A stretch of 64,000 bases of DNA from Archaeoglobus neptunius. GTDB lineage: Archaea; Halobacteriota; Archaeoglobi; Archaeoglobales; Archaeoglobaceae. Positions 53,308 to 61,911 of the stretch are shown here, in pieces; the stretch's first letter is position 1, and each line of letters opens with the position of its first letter. The position numbers and the translations under genes were made by a program. The notes beneath the pieces are model-generated. The model worked only from the letters and a program-made list of their open reading frames with translations. It was not told the origin of the DNA and searched no databases. The stretch covers positions 1 through 64,000 of the forward strand of contig NZ_JAEKIW010000010.1 in the NCBI RefSeq assembly GCF_016757965.1. Direction: 5' to 3'.

Positions 53308-54405
53308 ATGATAAATAAGATTCCAATATCTAAACCATTTATAGATGATGAGGAAATCGAAGGAGTTGTGAACGTCCTTAAATCCGGCATGATTGCTCAG
53401 GGTGATGTTGTCAGAGAGTTTGAGGAAAAGTTCTCCGGTTATATCGGTTCTGATTTCGCCGTTGCGGTGAGTAACGGAACAGTTGCGCTTGACGTTGCTC
53501 TAAAGGCATGGGGTATTGGCGAGGGGGATGAAGTGATAACCACGCCGTTTACCTTCATAGCAACATCCAATTCTATTTTATTTCAGAAAGCCAAGCCCGT
53601 TTTTGCGGACATTGAAGCGGACACCTATAACATAAACCCTGATGACGTGCTGGAAAAGATATCCCCGAAGACGAAGGCGATAATAGGGGTACATTTATTT
53701 GGTCATCCCTTTGACGTTAAGGCTATAATGGACATCTGTGAGGATCACGATTTGATTCTTATCGAGGATTCTGCACAGGCTCACGGGGCGGAGTTCAGGG
53801 GCAAAAAGGTAGGAAGCTTTGGAACCGGATGTTTTTCTTTCTATGCAACGAAAAACATAACCACTGGGGAGGGAGGGATGATTACAACTTCAGACAAAAA
53901 AATTGCAGAAAAATGCAGACTGCTACGCAGTCATGGCGAGGCTTCCAAGTACAATCATCTCCTTCTCGGTTACAATTTCAGAATGACCAATATTCAGGCA
54001 GCAATCGGTCTGGCACAGCTTGAAAAGCTGGACAGGTTAAACGAAATGCGAAGAAGGAATGCGGAGTTTCTGAACAGGAACATCAAAGTAGAGGGACTGG
54101 TAAAACCGGTGGAAATGAAGGGAATGAAGCATGTTTATCACCAGTATGTTGTAAGGGTGGAAGAGGAATTTCCAATGAAGAGAGATGAATTTGCAGAGTT
54201 TTTGACGAGTAAAGGTATTGGAAATGCAGTCCACTACCCGGCTCCCATCTACAAGCAACCACTCTACATTAAGCTCGGATTCGGGGATGTGAGATGTCCT
54301 GTCGCTGAGGAGGTTTCATCCAGGGTTCTGAGCCTGCCAGTCCATCCCGGAGTCGGTGAAGAACAGCTCAGGTATATTGCGGAAACAATCAACTCAGTTT
54401 CTTGA
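53308..54405 (+). CDS. DegT/DnrJ/EryC1/StrS sugar aminotransferase
   Basis: This 365-residue PLP enzyme has the family start IPISKPFIDDEEIEGV, a cofactor loop SNGTVALDVALKA and the Schiff-base lysine K182 in SFYATKNITTGEGG. It transfers an amino group to a keto-sugar nucleotide. Together with the UDP-sugar dehydrogenase and GlcNAc-1-P transferase that follow, it opens a surface-glycan operon. TATA-like AAAAATTTAAG lies about 30 bases before the ATG. Confidence 0.92.
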   Translation: MINKIPISKPFIDDEEIEGVVNVLKSGMIAQGDVVREFEEKFSGYIGSDFAVAVSNGTVALDVALKAWGIGEGDEVITTPFTFIATSNSILFQKAKPVFADIEADTYNINPDDVLEKISPKTKAIIGVHLFGHPFDVKAIMDICEDHDLILIEDSAQAHGAEFRGKKVGSFGTGCFSFYATKNITTGEGGMITTSDKKIAEKCRLLRSHGEASKYNHLLLGYNFRMTNIQAAIGLAQLEKLDRLNEMRRRNAEFLNRNIKVEGLVKPVEMKGMKHVYHQYVVRVEEEFPMKRDEFAEFLTSKGIGNAVHYPAPIYKQPLYIKLGFGDVRCPVAEEVSSRVLSLPVHPGVGEEQLRYIAETINSVS

Positions 54406-54414
54406 GGTGGTGGT

Positions 54415-55587
54415 ATGGTGATGGCTTCAGTGATCGGGCTGGGAAAGGCTGGATTGCCGCTGGCTGCAACGATAGCCGAGAGCGGGATAAAGGTGGTCGG
54501 GATTGACGTCGATGAAGAGAAATGCAGGATGATAAATCAGGGAATGAATCCGATTCCAGAGGAGAAAGGTTTGGACGAACTGATAAAAAAGCACGGGGGT
54601 AAAAACCTGATAGCCACCACAGATTACTGGGATGCAGAACGGTGCAATCTTTTCATAGTTATTGTGCCGCTCTTCGTTGATTCACTCCATAATCCAGACT
54701 TTTCGATCATGGAATCGGCTTTCAGGTCCGTTGGGAGAGTGATAAAGGAAGGTGACGTGGTGGTGCTGGAGACCACCGTCCCGCCTCTGACAACCGAAAC
54801 CATCGTCAGGAGATGGCTGGAAGAGGAAAGCGGATTGAAACTTGGCCAGTTTTACCTTGCGCACTCTCCAGAAAGGATAATGACGGGATACAGTTTATCC
54901 AGACTCAGAGAGTTTCCGAAAGTAATCGGAGGTGTGGACAGAAAGAGTGGAGAAATGGCGTACGATCTGTATAAGAAGTTCATTCCCAATCTCCATCTGG
55001 TCTCCAATGCGAGAACAGCGGAATTCATAAAGGTGATCGAAGGCTGTTACAGAGATGTGAATATCGCTCTGGCGAATGAGCTTCTTAAGATAGCAGAGGA
55101 AATCGGTGTTGACTTTTACGAGGCCAGGAAATATGCAAATCACGAGTACTGCCACATCCACCTACCATCGACGGGAGTGGGGGGACACTGTATTCCTGTG
55201 TATCCATGGTTTTTAATTAAGGAGATGGAGAAGAGAGAAAAATTTGAAAAGGCCAGACTGCTGAGAACCGCCAGAGAGGTAAATGACGAGATGATTGATT
55301 ACTGGATAGAGAAGCTGGTTCTGGAGTGTTTGAAGGTTGATAAGCCATTGAGCGAAGTGAAAATCTGCATCAGGGGTATTACATTCAGGGAGGGTGTTAA
55401 GGAAACGTATCACAGCAGGGCTCTGGCCATAGTTCAGCGTTTGAGAGAAAAGGGTCTGAATGTCGGGGCTTTTGACGAGATGTTCAGTCCGAAGGAGCTG
55501 GAAGAAATGGGAATTTCTCCTATGAAACCCGAGGATGCTGATATTGTATTCGATACATTCAATCTGAAATTTCATACGAGGGCGTAA
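54415..55587 (+). CDS. UDP-sugar (N-acetylmannosamine-type) dehydrogenase
   Basis: This 390-residue enzyme has the NAD motif GLGKAGLPLA at 8-17 and the catalytic cysteine C259 in GVGGHCIPVYP. AHSPERIMTGYS and EFIKVIEGCYRDVN match the nucleotide-sugar 6-dehydrogenase family. It oxidises a UDP-sugar to the uronate, possibly UDP-ManNAc or UDP-Glc. It lies nine bases after the aminotransferase gene, and the third gene of the operon starts three bases after its stop. Confidence 0.92.
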   Translation: MVMASVIGLGKAGLPLAATIAESGIKVVGIDVDEEKCRMINQGMNPIPEEKGLDELIKKHGGKNLIATTDYWDAERCNLFIVIVPLFVDSLHNPDFSIMESAFRSVGRVIKEGDVVVLETTVPPLTTETIVRRWLEEESGLKLGQFYLAHSPERIMTGYSLSRLREFPKVIGGVDRKSGEMAYDLYKKFIPNLHLVSNARTAEFIKVIEGCYRDVNIALANELLKIAEEIGVDFYEARKYANHEYCHIHLPSTGVGGHCIPVYPWFLIKEMEKREKFEKARLLRTAREVNDEMIDYWIEKLVLECLKVDKPLSEVKICIRGITFREGVKETYHSRALAIVQRLREKGLNVGAFDEMFSPKELEEMGISPMKPEDADIVFDTFNLKFHTRA

Positions 55588-55590
55588 AGC

Positions 55591-56586
55591 ATGGAGAATT
55601 CGGGAGTTTACCTGCTGATTGCGATTTCTTTCTTACTCTCCGTTATCGTGGTTTCGGCGCAAATAAGGAAGTTCAGAAAAGTTGGACTGCTTGCTCCGGA
55701 TTACTATAAACCAGATTTGAGAAAGGTACCAACGGGTGGTGGCATTTCGATACTCATTGTCCTGTCTGCAGTCTTTTCTCTTGTTTACATCTTAAACAGT
55801 TTCTGGAGCAACTCCATTTTACCCCCAATAACCCGGCTTGACTGGAAGGCATTGATTGTAATATGTTTTTTCGGACTTTTTGGGCTGCTCGATGACTATG
55901 CGGATGTTGGGAGAATAACGAAGATAATTTTGACGTTCTCCTTCTCTCTGCCCCTTGCAATTGAGGTTAGTACCGGCAGCATATTTCTGCCATATCTCGG
56001 CCTGGTATTCCTTGGAATCTTTTACTGGCTGATCGTCATTCCAATGTATATAATGGTTACTTCAAACCTCGTTAACATGCATTCTGGATTCAACGGGATG
56101 GCAGTTGGCCTTACGTCGATAATTATCGCTTTTTTACTGATTAAATCAATTTTATCCGGTCGTGATACTGTTTTTACACTTGCAACAATGCTGGGGGTGT
56201 TGCTGGGATTGCTGTGGTACAACAGATATCCGTCGAGGATATTTGAGGGTAATGTCGGGGCTCTATCAATGGGTGCGGCCATTGGAGCCAGCATCGTAGC
56301 TAACGGATTTCTGGTGTCAGGCTTTATTATGCTTGTACCCCACGTGGTTAATTTTTTGATGTACGTTTACTGGAGGCTGATGCGGAAGCTGCATCCGGAA
56401 GACCCAAGATGGGAATCTGTAAAATTTGGGAAAGTGCGGGAGGATGGAACGATTGAGGTACCGAACTCCCTCACCCTTAAATGGGTGCTGCCACATCGAT
56501 TTAGAATGAAAGAATGGCAGATCGTGCTGGCTATGTATTCCCTGACATTCATTTTTTGCATTTTTGGTCTGTTTGTTGATTACTGA
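55591..56586 (+). CDS. GlcNAc-1-phosphate transferase family (GPT/AglH-like)
   Basis: This 331-residue protein has about ten membrane helices and the polyprenyl-phosphate sugar-1-P transferase motifs: KVPTGGGI, LLDDYADVGR, NLVNMHSGFNGMAVG and FEGNVGALSMGAA. It attaches a sugar-1-phosphate to a dolichyl phosphate, the first step of lipid-linked glycan assembly for N-glycosylation. The eukaryote-like GPT type is common in archaea. It forms an operon with the two upstream genes. Confidence 0.92.
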   Translation: MENSGVYLLIAISFLLSVIVVSAQIRKFRKVGLLAPDYYKPDLRKVPTGGGISILIVLSAVFSLVYILNSFWSNSILPPITRLDWKALIVICFFGLFGLLDDYADVGRITKIILTFSFSLPLAIEVSTGSIFLPYLGLVFLGIFYWLIVIPMYIMVTSNLVNMHSGFNGMAVGLTSIIIAFLLIKSILSGRDTVFTLATMLGVLLGLLWYNRYPSRIFEGNVGALSMGAAIGASIVANGFLVSGFIMLVPHVVNFLMYVYWRLMRKLHPEDPRWESVKFGKVREDGTIEVPNSLTLKWVLPHRFRMKEWQIVLAMYSLTFIFCIFGLFVDY

Positions 56587-56619
56587 TCCAACACTCACTA
56601 AGCTTGTCTCCCCATTCAA

Positions 56620-56639
56620 GCCAGATTCCTGCCAGATTC
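56620..56639. repeat. Tandem GCCAGATTC motifs upstream of the VanZ-like gene
   Basis: GCCAGATTC occurs twice (56620-56628 and 56631-56639) in the 115-base gap, about 35 bases upstream of the TTTTTATATTTT A-box of the next gene. The same nonamer forms the inverted repeat upstream of speD. A regulatory site is plausible. Confidence 0.4.
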
Positions 56640-56701
56640 TGCAGAGTGATCCACTCCAAAACCTGCGGTAGATTTTTATATTTTCTTTGAAGGTATATGT
56701 T

Positions 56702-57142
56702 ATGGCCAAAAAGTACCTGTTTGTGATTGTATCTTTTATATATGCAGTTATGATATTCTATCTGTCTTCGATTTCTTCTCCTCCAAACCCCGTTCCTTCG
56801 AGCCTCTTTTTGTTTTTGCACCGGAAAATGGTTGAATTGGGTGTCGAGTTTCTGGGCATTCCTTTTTATTTTGTGTATCGCTATCCCGACAAGTTCGCTC
56901 ATATGATGCTGTACATGGGATTCGGTCTCGTTCTCAACCCGGCCATAAGATCGACCGTGGGGAGGCAACCGGAGCTGCTTTCGATCATAATCGGTGCGAT
57001 TTATGGAGCAAGCGATGAGTACCACCAGAGTTTTGTTCCGTACAGGTCTGCAAGCACGTCTGATTTAATGGCAGATGTGGCTGGACTGGTTCTGTCGCAA
57101 ATCCTGCTGATAGCTGTGGGGAGACTGAGGGTGGCAAAATGA
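56702..57142 (+). CDS. VanZ-like membrane protein
   Basis: This 146-residue protein has four membrane helices and the VanZ signature GASDEYHQSFVPYRSAS followed by DLMADVAG. VanZ-family proteins are linked to cell-envelope functions, and bacterial exosortase loci often include one. The ATG at 56702 follows an A-box by only about 20 bases, so the message is probably leaderless. Its stop overlaps the start of the DUF1616-like gene. Confidence 0.85.
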   Translation: MAKKYLFVIVSFIYAVMIFYLSSISSPPNPVPSSLFLFLHRKMVELGVEFLGIPFYFVYRYPDKFAHMMLYMGFGLVLNPAIRSTVGRQPELLSIIIGAIYGASDEYHQSFVPYRSASTSDLMADVAGLVLSQILLIAVGRLRVAK

Positions 57143-57459
57143 TTTTGCAGTTTTTCAGAATAGTTTTTGGATTGGCATTTCTGTTTTTCGTTCCGGGCTT
57201 TGCCTTCAGCCTCATACTGTTTCCAAAAAAGGAAGATTTGACCTTGACGATGAGATTGGGACTTTCAGGAGCCTTAAGCGTTGTATTCGATGTGCTGGTT
57301 ACTCTATTCATCGATCTGGTTTTGCACATACCCACAACCCCTGTGAATATACTTGTGGCTCTCCTGACCTTCACTATGATCTGCCTGGCTGTTTGGAGAC
57401 TGGAAATCTTGATTCTCACGAGAAAACATCAGGAAGGAGAGCCTCTAATCCAGAAATGA
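57139..57459 (+). CDS. DUF1616-like membrane protein, N-terminal half
   Basis: This 106-residue protein has three or four membrane helices with the DUF1616 opening: RIVFGLAFLFFVPGFAFSLILFP, shown here as the span 7-29, then LGLSGALSVVFD. Full-length DUF1616 proteins continue with another helix and an external beta domain; here the frame ends after the helices. A gene encoding what looks like the missing C-terminal half lies on the opposite strand, overlapping by 31 bases. It is coupled to the VanZ-like gene by a four-base overlap. Confidence 0.7.
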   Translation: MILQFFRIVFGLAFLFFVPGFAFSLILFPKKEDLTLTMRLGLSGALSVVFDVLVTLFIDLVLHIPTTPVNILVALLTFTMICLAVWRLEILILTRKHQEGEPLIQK

Positions 57460-57869
57460 GCTTCGTACGTATCTTTGCCCACTTCAACAACAACACTCAC
57501 TTTTGCGGGTAGTTTTACGTTCTTCGGGATGGTGACGGATTCCAGCTCCTCGAAAGTTTCCCCTCTTTTTATTTTAACCTGTTTGGACTTTATAAGCTTA
57601 CCATTCAAAAAAATGCTGATCTTGTAAACCTCATCTCTTGTTTCGTGACTGACAATTCCGTATCTGAATGTAATCTCTTTTGGCAAATCTGAAACATTTA
57701 TGTAGTTGGTGTAGCTGTCGGGGTAGATGTAGACTGCAGAGTAAGACTCCTGAAGGCTTGACCAGATCAGAAAAGCTGCTATGGCCACCCCCACGATCAT
57801 GGCCACCATCGCACTTTTCTGGATGATGCCGTCATAAGCCTCATCGGTCTCACTGCCTCCCTGCTCCAT
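57429..57869 (-). CDS. DUF1616-like C-terminal half: one helix plus external beta domain
   Basis: This 146-residue protein has a cytoplasmic start, one membrane helix (about 19-39) and an external beta-rich domain beginning IYPDSYTNY with FRYGIVSHETRDEVYKI and a final HFWIRG. This matches the C-terminal part of DUF1616 proteins, which resembles an immunoglobulin-like domain. It is convergent with the N-terminal half. The two products could associate in the membrane. The gene lies 72 bases downstream of the vWA surface protein gene on the same strand. Confidence 0.66.
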   Translation of the reverse strand: MEQGGSETDEAYDGIIQKSAMVAMIVGVAIAAFLIWSSLQESYSAVYIYPDSYTNYINVSDLPKEITFRYGIVSHETRDEVYKISIFLNGKLIKSKQVKIKRGETFEELESVTIPKNVKLPAKVSVVVEVGKDTYEAHFWIRGSPS

Positions 57870-57941
57870 GACCTGATTGTAATTTTATACAATATATTTG
57901 TTTTCCGCCATTACAGACAAAAAAATGGATAAAAAATATTT

Positions 57942-58793
57942 TTACTTTCTCCTTAGCAGCACTACCGCTCCGAACAGTCCGAGAGCAGCTACTGCTATTG
58001 GTGAAAACTCAGGGACTGATGGCGGTACGTTGTACTCGTTGTTGTCCTGCGGCGATGAGCACCCCGGATCGTTGGGATAGTCAATAAGCCCGTCCCCATC
58101 GTTGTCGATACCATCATTACATTGGGTGGTGACATTTTGCAGTGCCTGTGTACAGTTGTTTAGTATTATGTTCAGTGTACCGGTCGGATCGCTGTTGAAA
58201 TCGGCGAGATTCACCTGAGTCCCACCTGTCGCAACCAGTCCGGCAACACCGTTGGGAGTACCGTAGTCATTCTGAGCTGATCCCCACTGTGGATCAAATA
58301 TTCCGATGAAGTAGGCAGGTACGGAATCAAGTGCATTTACGGCATCGGTCTTGTTGTTGACTCCCGGATCCGCATCTTCGTCGGTGATCAGTATAACACA
58401 GGAAGCAACACCCCTCAAACCCAAAGCAGTCTGATTCGTTGCGAGCACGATTGCATCAAAACCCGGCTGATATCCGCCTGTGGGAACAATACTATCAAGG
58501 CAATTCGTGAATGTCGTACTGTCATCTGTTAGCTGACATACCACACGCGGATTATTTGGATTTGGACTGAAGGTTGCACCGAATCCCACCAGACCAACCT
58601 TAAAATCTCCATGCGACTGGAGGTAGTTGAAAATATACCCTACGTTATTCTTTACTGCGGTTATTTCATCGCCCATACTTCCTGATTCGTCTATAACAAA
58701 CACCACATCACCCTGTAACTGCTGGGCAATTGCGTTTCCCATCGAAATCAGCAGAGCTACCGCAGCAACCAGTAAGAGTCCGCTTACTTTAAT
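57942..58793 (-). CDS. vWA-domain surface protein with PEF-CTERM sorting signal
   Basis: The protein has a vWA domain with MIDAS VIDESGSMG and LITDEDAD. A calcium-binding-type DNDGDGLIDYPNDPGC repeat follows, and the C-terminus is a PEF-CTERM signal: VPEFSPIAV, a hydrophobic helix and LLRRK. The first ATG in frame (58742) would leave it without an export signal. The frame upstream reads KVSGLLLVAAVALLIS and ends AIAQQ, a classic signal peptide. It opens at ATT (58793), placed three bases after GGGGGGTGAT; no ATG, GTG or TTG exists before the upstream stop. I therefore propose ATT as start, giving 283 residues. Confidence 0.8.
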   Translation of the reverse strand: MKVSGLLLVAAVALLISMGNAIAQQLQGDVVFVIDESGSMGDEITAVKNNVGYIFNYLQSHGDFKVGLVGFGATFSPNPNNPRVVCQLTDDSTTFTNCLDSIVPTGGYQPGFDAIVLATNQTALGLRGVASCVILITDEDADPGVNNKTDAVNALDSVPAYFIGIFDPQWGSAQNDYGTPNGVAGLVATGGTQVNLADFNSDPTGTLNIILNNCTQALQNVTTQCNDGIDNDGDGLIDYPNDPGCSSPQDNNEYNVPPSVPEFSPIAVAALGLFGAVVLLRRK

Positions 58794-58870
58794 AGTATCA
58801 CCCCCTTACTGTTTACGATTATTCATAACAAAACAAGATATATAAATATTTCCTTTAATTATAAAATTAT

Positions 58871-58903
58871 AATTGTTATAGTTGTTGTACTTGTTACTAT
58901 AAT
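58871..58903. promoter_or_regulatory. TTGTTA-repeat motif, copy A
   Basis: Three TTGTT(A/G) units at nine-base spacing (AATTGTTATAGTTGTTGTAC, then TTGTTACTATAAT at 58891-58903) lie between the divergent vWA and BshC-like genes. A closely similar array occurs upstream of the second PEF-CTERM gene. A-box-like GGAAATATTTATATATC on the minus strand (58838-58854) would serve the vWA gene. Confidence 0.45.
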
Positions 58904-58991
58904 GAATTTCCCTTCCGGATCGAATTCAATCTCCATTAGTTAACTATAAATATTACAGAAAAATAAACAATAGAAGATTGGTGAAGGGTGA

Positions 58992-60410
58992 ATGAATTGG
59001 GATGAGATTTTGAGAATCATTGGCAGGAATAAAATTAAAGACAGTGAAAATATGGACCCTGTTGTCAGATGTGCGAAAAAGTTTCACAGGCATGCGCGCA
59101 TCGAAATGCCAGAAATTGATGGGGATGCGGTTGTGGAAACCGGGCATCAGCCCAACTTCCTTCCTCATCCGGGAACGTTCAAAAAAGCCTTCCTGGCCAG
59201 TTTTCTGGAGTCCGTCGGTGGAGTTATATCCTTATTTGGAATATATGACTACAATCCGGCAACGGCGAAGCTGCTGTATCAGAACAGGGTTCCCGACATC
59301 AGCAAAAACGGATTCAGGAAAATCGGGTTTAAGCTGAGTAAAAAAGACACCTTGAAGAGATTTGATCAGCTAGAGAAACCACCGAAGGAGGAATGGCGCA
59401 GAGAGATTGCAAAGATTGAGGAAATTTACGACAACGTTGACTGGATAGCAGGTGAAATGGAGAAAAGCTACAGGTTGGGAAAGAATTTTGCAGATGTGAA
59501 TGCAATCCTTTTTGCGAGAATATGCCACCACCTTGGTTTTGACAACGTCCTGTATTTTAAATACTCCGACCTCCAGAAGAATGGAGTTTTTTTAAACGAG
59601 TGGCTGGAAATCTCAGGAGATGTGAGCGAGTATAACCAGATCTACAATGCCGCAGTTATCAAAAAAAGAATTTCTGATGGAAAAATTAACGATTTGACTC
59701 TTGCCCCCTTCTGGTACCTCTGTGACTGTGGAGGCAATGCTCCGGTTTACCATAAAACCGTTTTCACGGCAAAATGTCCAGTCTGCAAAGCAACCCATGA
59801 GTTCCACAGCATTGAAGAGGTTTTTGCCCGATTGTCCCCGAGAGCGGTATTTCGAAACCTCCTGTTTGCGAAGGGGCTTGGTACCTCGCTGTTCATCTCT
59901 GGAAGTGGCGGTAGCCTGAGGTATGGACAGATTTCCAATGAAATGTACGCAAAGTTCGGAATAGACAGGCCGCTGGTGGTGTACTGGAAAAGCAAGGACT
60001 ATTATCTGTCTCCGATCCGCAGAAAGGTAATCACGGAGATTTCAAAACTGTACGGGAACGACTTTTTCGAGATCGATGTAATGAAAAAAAGACTGGAATG
60101 GTTCCATGGGTTGAAGTCAGATAGAAGATTTATGGGATATTACCTGTATTCCCATACCCTGCTTCAGATCGCTGCGAAGGTCTTTTCTCTCGATTACTCA
60201 ATGGTTGATCTTCTGGCCAGCGCCGGTATCGATGAAATCGTGAGAAAATGGAAGGAATCGCTGGAGAATGCCAGCATTAACCTGAATGAATTCTGTTCCG
60301 TAACTTCGGATGTGGATTTTGGGTGTCTGAGTTACCACCGTCGGATAATGGAGCTGGTTGAGGAAAGTAAGGTTTCAGATCCTGCAAATTTGCTGGGTGA
60401 TGGGAGATGA
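58992..60410 (+). CDS. BshC-like protein with inserted zinc ribbon
   Basis: This 472-residue protein resembles BshC, the cysteine-adding enzyme of bacillithiol synthesis. Near residues 49-72 it has VVETGHQPNFLPHPGTFKKAF, of which TGHQ plus the following G and K match the BshC TGQQ/TGHQ region; LFGIYDYN then sits where BshC has its WxxxEDHD-like strand. Near 242-262 it has a CDCGG ... CPVCK zinc-ribbon pair not usual in BshC. Similarity is by pattern and may only mean a shared Rossmann-type core. The following gene is a PIG-L deacetylase, overlapping by four bases, as expected for a BshB partner. Confidence 0.55.
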   Translation: MNWDEILRIIGRNKIKDSENMDPVVRCAKKFHRHARIEMPEIDGDAVVETGHQPNFLPHPGTFKKAFLASFLESVGGVISLFGIYDYNPATAKLLYQNRVPDISKNGFRKIGFKLSKKDTLKRFDQLEKPPKEEWRREIAKIEEIYDNVDWIAGEMEKSYRLGKNFADVNAILFARICHHLGFDNVLYFKYSDLQKNGVFLNEWLEISGDVSEYNQIYNAAVIKKRISDGKINDLTLAPFWYLCDCGGNAPVYHKTVFTAKCPVCKATHEFHSIEEVFARLSPRAVFRNLLFAKGLGTSLFISGSGGSLRYGQISNEMYAKFGIDRPLVVYWKSKDYYLSPIRRKVITEISKLYGNDFFEIDVMKKRLEWFHGLKSDRRFMGYYLYSHTLLQIAAKVFSLDYSMVDLLASAGIDEIVRKWKESLENASINLNEFCSVTSDVDFGCLSYHRRIMELVEESKVSDPANLLGDGR

Positions 60411-61030
60411 GGAGAGTACTGGTCCTGAGTCCGCATACAGATGACGGAGAGCTTGGTTGTGGTGGGAGTATAGCGAGATTTGTCGAGGAGGGTGTGGAGG
60501 TGTACTACGTGGCCCTCTCAGCATGTGAGAAATCCGTACCTGAGGAGTTTCCGCCAGATATTTTGAAGAGAGAGGTTAGAGAGGCGACTAAGATCCTGGG
60601 AGTCGACAGTTCAAATTTACTCCTTTATGATTTTGAAGTAAGGGAATATCCCATACTGAGACAAAAGATCCTGGACACCCTCATTGAGATAAGGGAGGAG
60701 GTGAAGCCTGACTGGGTGTTTGCACCATCATCCTTCGATACCCACCAGGACCACAAGGTCACGAGAGAGGAAACTTTGAGGGCGTTCAAAAAATACACCA
60801 TTCTCGGTTACGAGCAACCTTGGAACAACATAACCTTCAACACGACGTGCTTTATCAAACTTGAAGAAAGACATGTGGATAAAAAAATAGAGGCTCTGGA
60901 ATGCTACGAATCGCAGAGAGACAAGGCTTACATTGGAGAAAAGTTCATTAGAAGTTTGACGAGGACCAGAGGGGTGCAGATCGATGCAGAATACGCCGAG
61001 GCATTCGAGGTAATTCGCTGGATAATCTGA
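60407..61030 (+). CDS. PIG-L/LmbE-family deacetylase
   Basis: This 207-residue protein has the zinc-binding motif SPHTDDGELGCGG (H10, D12/D13) and the second site THQDHK (H113, H116). PIG-L enzymes remove the acetyl group from N-acetylglucosamine conjugates, including GlcNAc-malate (BshB), GlcNAc-inositol (MshB) and GlcNAc-PI. Its ATG overlaps the stop of the BshC-like gene, so both act in one pathway. The archaeosortase gene follows after 37 bases. Substrate could be a thiol precursor or a glycan. Confidence 0.85.
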   Translation: MRRVLVLSPHTDDGELGCGGSIARFVEEGVEVYYVALSACEKSVPEEFPPDILKREVREATKILGVDSSNLLLYDFEVREYPILRQKILDTLIEIREEVKPDWVFAPSSFDTHQDHKVTREETLRAFKKYTILGYEQPWNNITFNTTCFIKLEERHVDKKIEALECYESQRDKAYIGEKFIRSLTRTRGVQIDAEYAEAFEVIRWII

Positions 61031-61067
61031 TGCAAAGAATTTTATAATGTTTTAATAAAGAAGTTGT

Positions 61068-61892
61068 GTGGTTCAAAAGAAAAAAGGTCTGGCATTAGTT
61101 CTGGTGGCGTTATTTCTGGTTGCCGCATTTATCGAACTTAGCTACGGTTCTGTGTATTTTGGTCTGGTTTTCTTCGCTTTGATTGTGGTTTTTCTTTACC
61201 TGCTCACAAAACAGAGCGGAAGAAAAGAAATTAAATCGTCGAAGCTCCAGATTCTTTTTGGTGTACTCTTAATTCTTCTTGTTGTGGTTTACAATATTTA
61301 CAGAAATTCGGAATTTCAGACACTGGACTCGATGGTGATGTTACTGGGCTTCTCTCTGATAATCTCAAATCTACGTCGATTTGCAGAGATTGGCAGATTT
61401 TCTGTTTATTTTTCCTTCACATTCCTCTTTTTTTACACCATTCTTTTCCTCATACCCGAGAATATTGGATTTGATCTGCCGTACTACTACGGCCACTATT
61501 TTGTTACGCTACCTGTGGTCACTCTAATGCAGAAAATTGGGTACAATGTTAGCATCCCGGCGATGAGACTGATTGAGGTGTGTGGTGTGGAGGAAACGGT
61601 GCTGAAAATTGATCTTGCGTGTTTTGGATGGTACTCGCTGATTTTAATAGTAAGTCTGGTTTTTGCCTATTCCGAGACAATTGAGAAGATACGGACAAAG
61701 AAATTGCTGACGATCTTGGTAATGCTTGTTCTGGCATCGTATTTTGCCAACCTTTTGAGAGTGGCGATTCTTGTCCATCTGGCCTATTTTTACGGCGTTG
61801 GAACGATGATGGAAGTTCACTCTCATCTTGGCTGGATACTTTTTGCCATTTTTCTTTTACCTGTGGCCTTTTTCCTCCTGAATAGAAACTGA
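61068..61892 (+). CDS. artC: Archaeosortase C (PEF-CTERM-type transpeptidase)
   Basis: This 274-residue membrane protein has about eight helices and the exosortase/archaeosortase catalytic set: cysteine C185 in IDLACFGWYSLI, arginine R231 in FANLLRVAILV and histidine H251/H253 in EVHSHLGW. Archaeosortases cleave C-terminal sorting signals and join the protein to a lipid. Two proteins with PEF-CTERM signals flank it at 58 and 62 kb, which defines the ArtC type. The start is a GTG at 61068 before a lysine-rich opening. It probably shares a transcript with the PIG-L gene. Confidence 0.88.
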   Translation: MVQKKKGLALVLVALFLVAAFIELSYGSVYFGLVFFALIVVFLYLLTKQSGRKEIKSSKLQILFGVLLILLVVVYNIYRNSEFQTLDSMVMLLGFSLIISNLRRFAEIGRFSVYFSFTFLFFYTILFLIPENIGFDLPYYYGHYFVTLPVVTLMQKIGYNVSIPAMRLIEVCGVEETVLKIDLACFGWYSLILIVSLVFAYSETIEKIRTKKLLTILVMLVLASYFANLLRVAILVHLAYFYGVGTMMEVHSHLGWILFAIFLLPVAFFLLNRN

Positions 61893-61911
61893 TTTCTACG
61901 ATTTTCATAAT

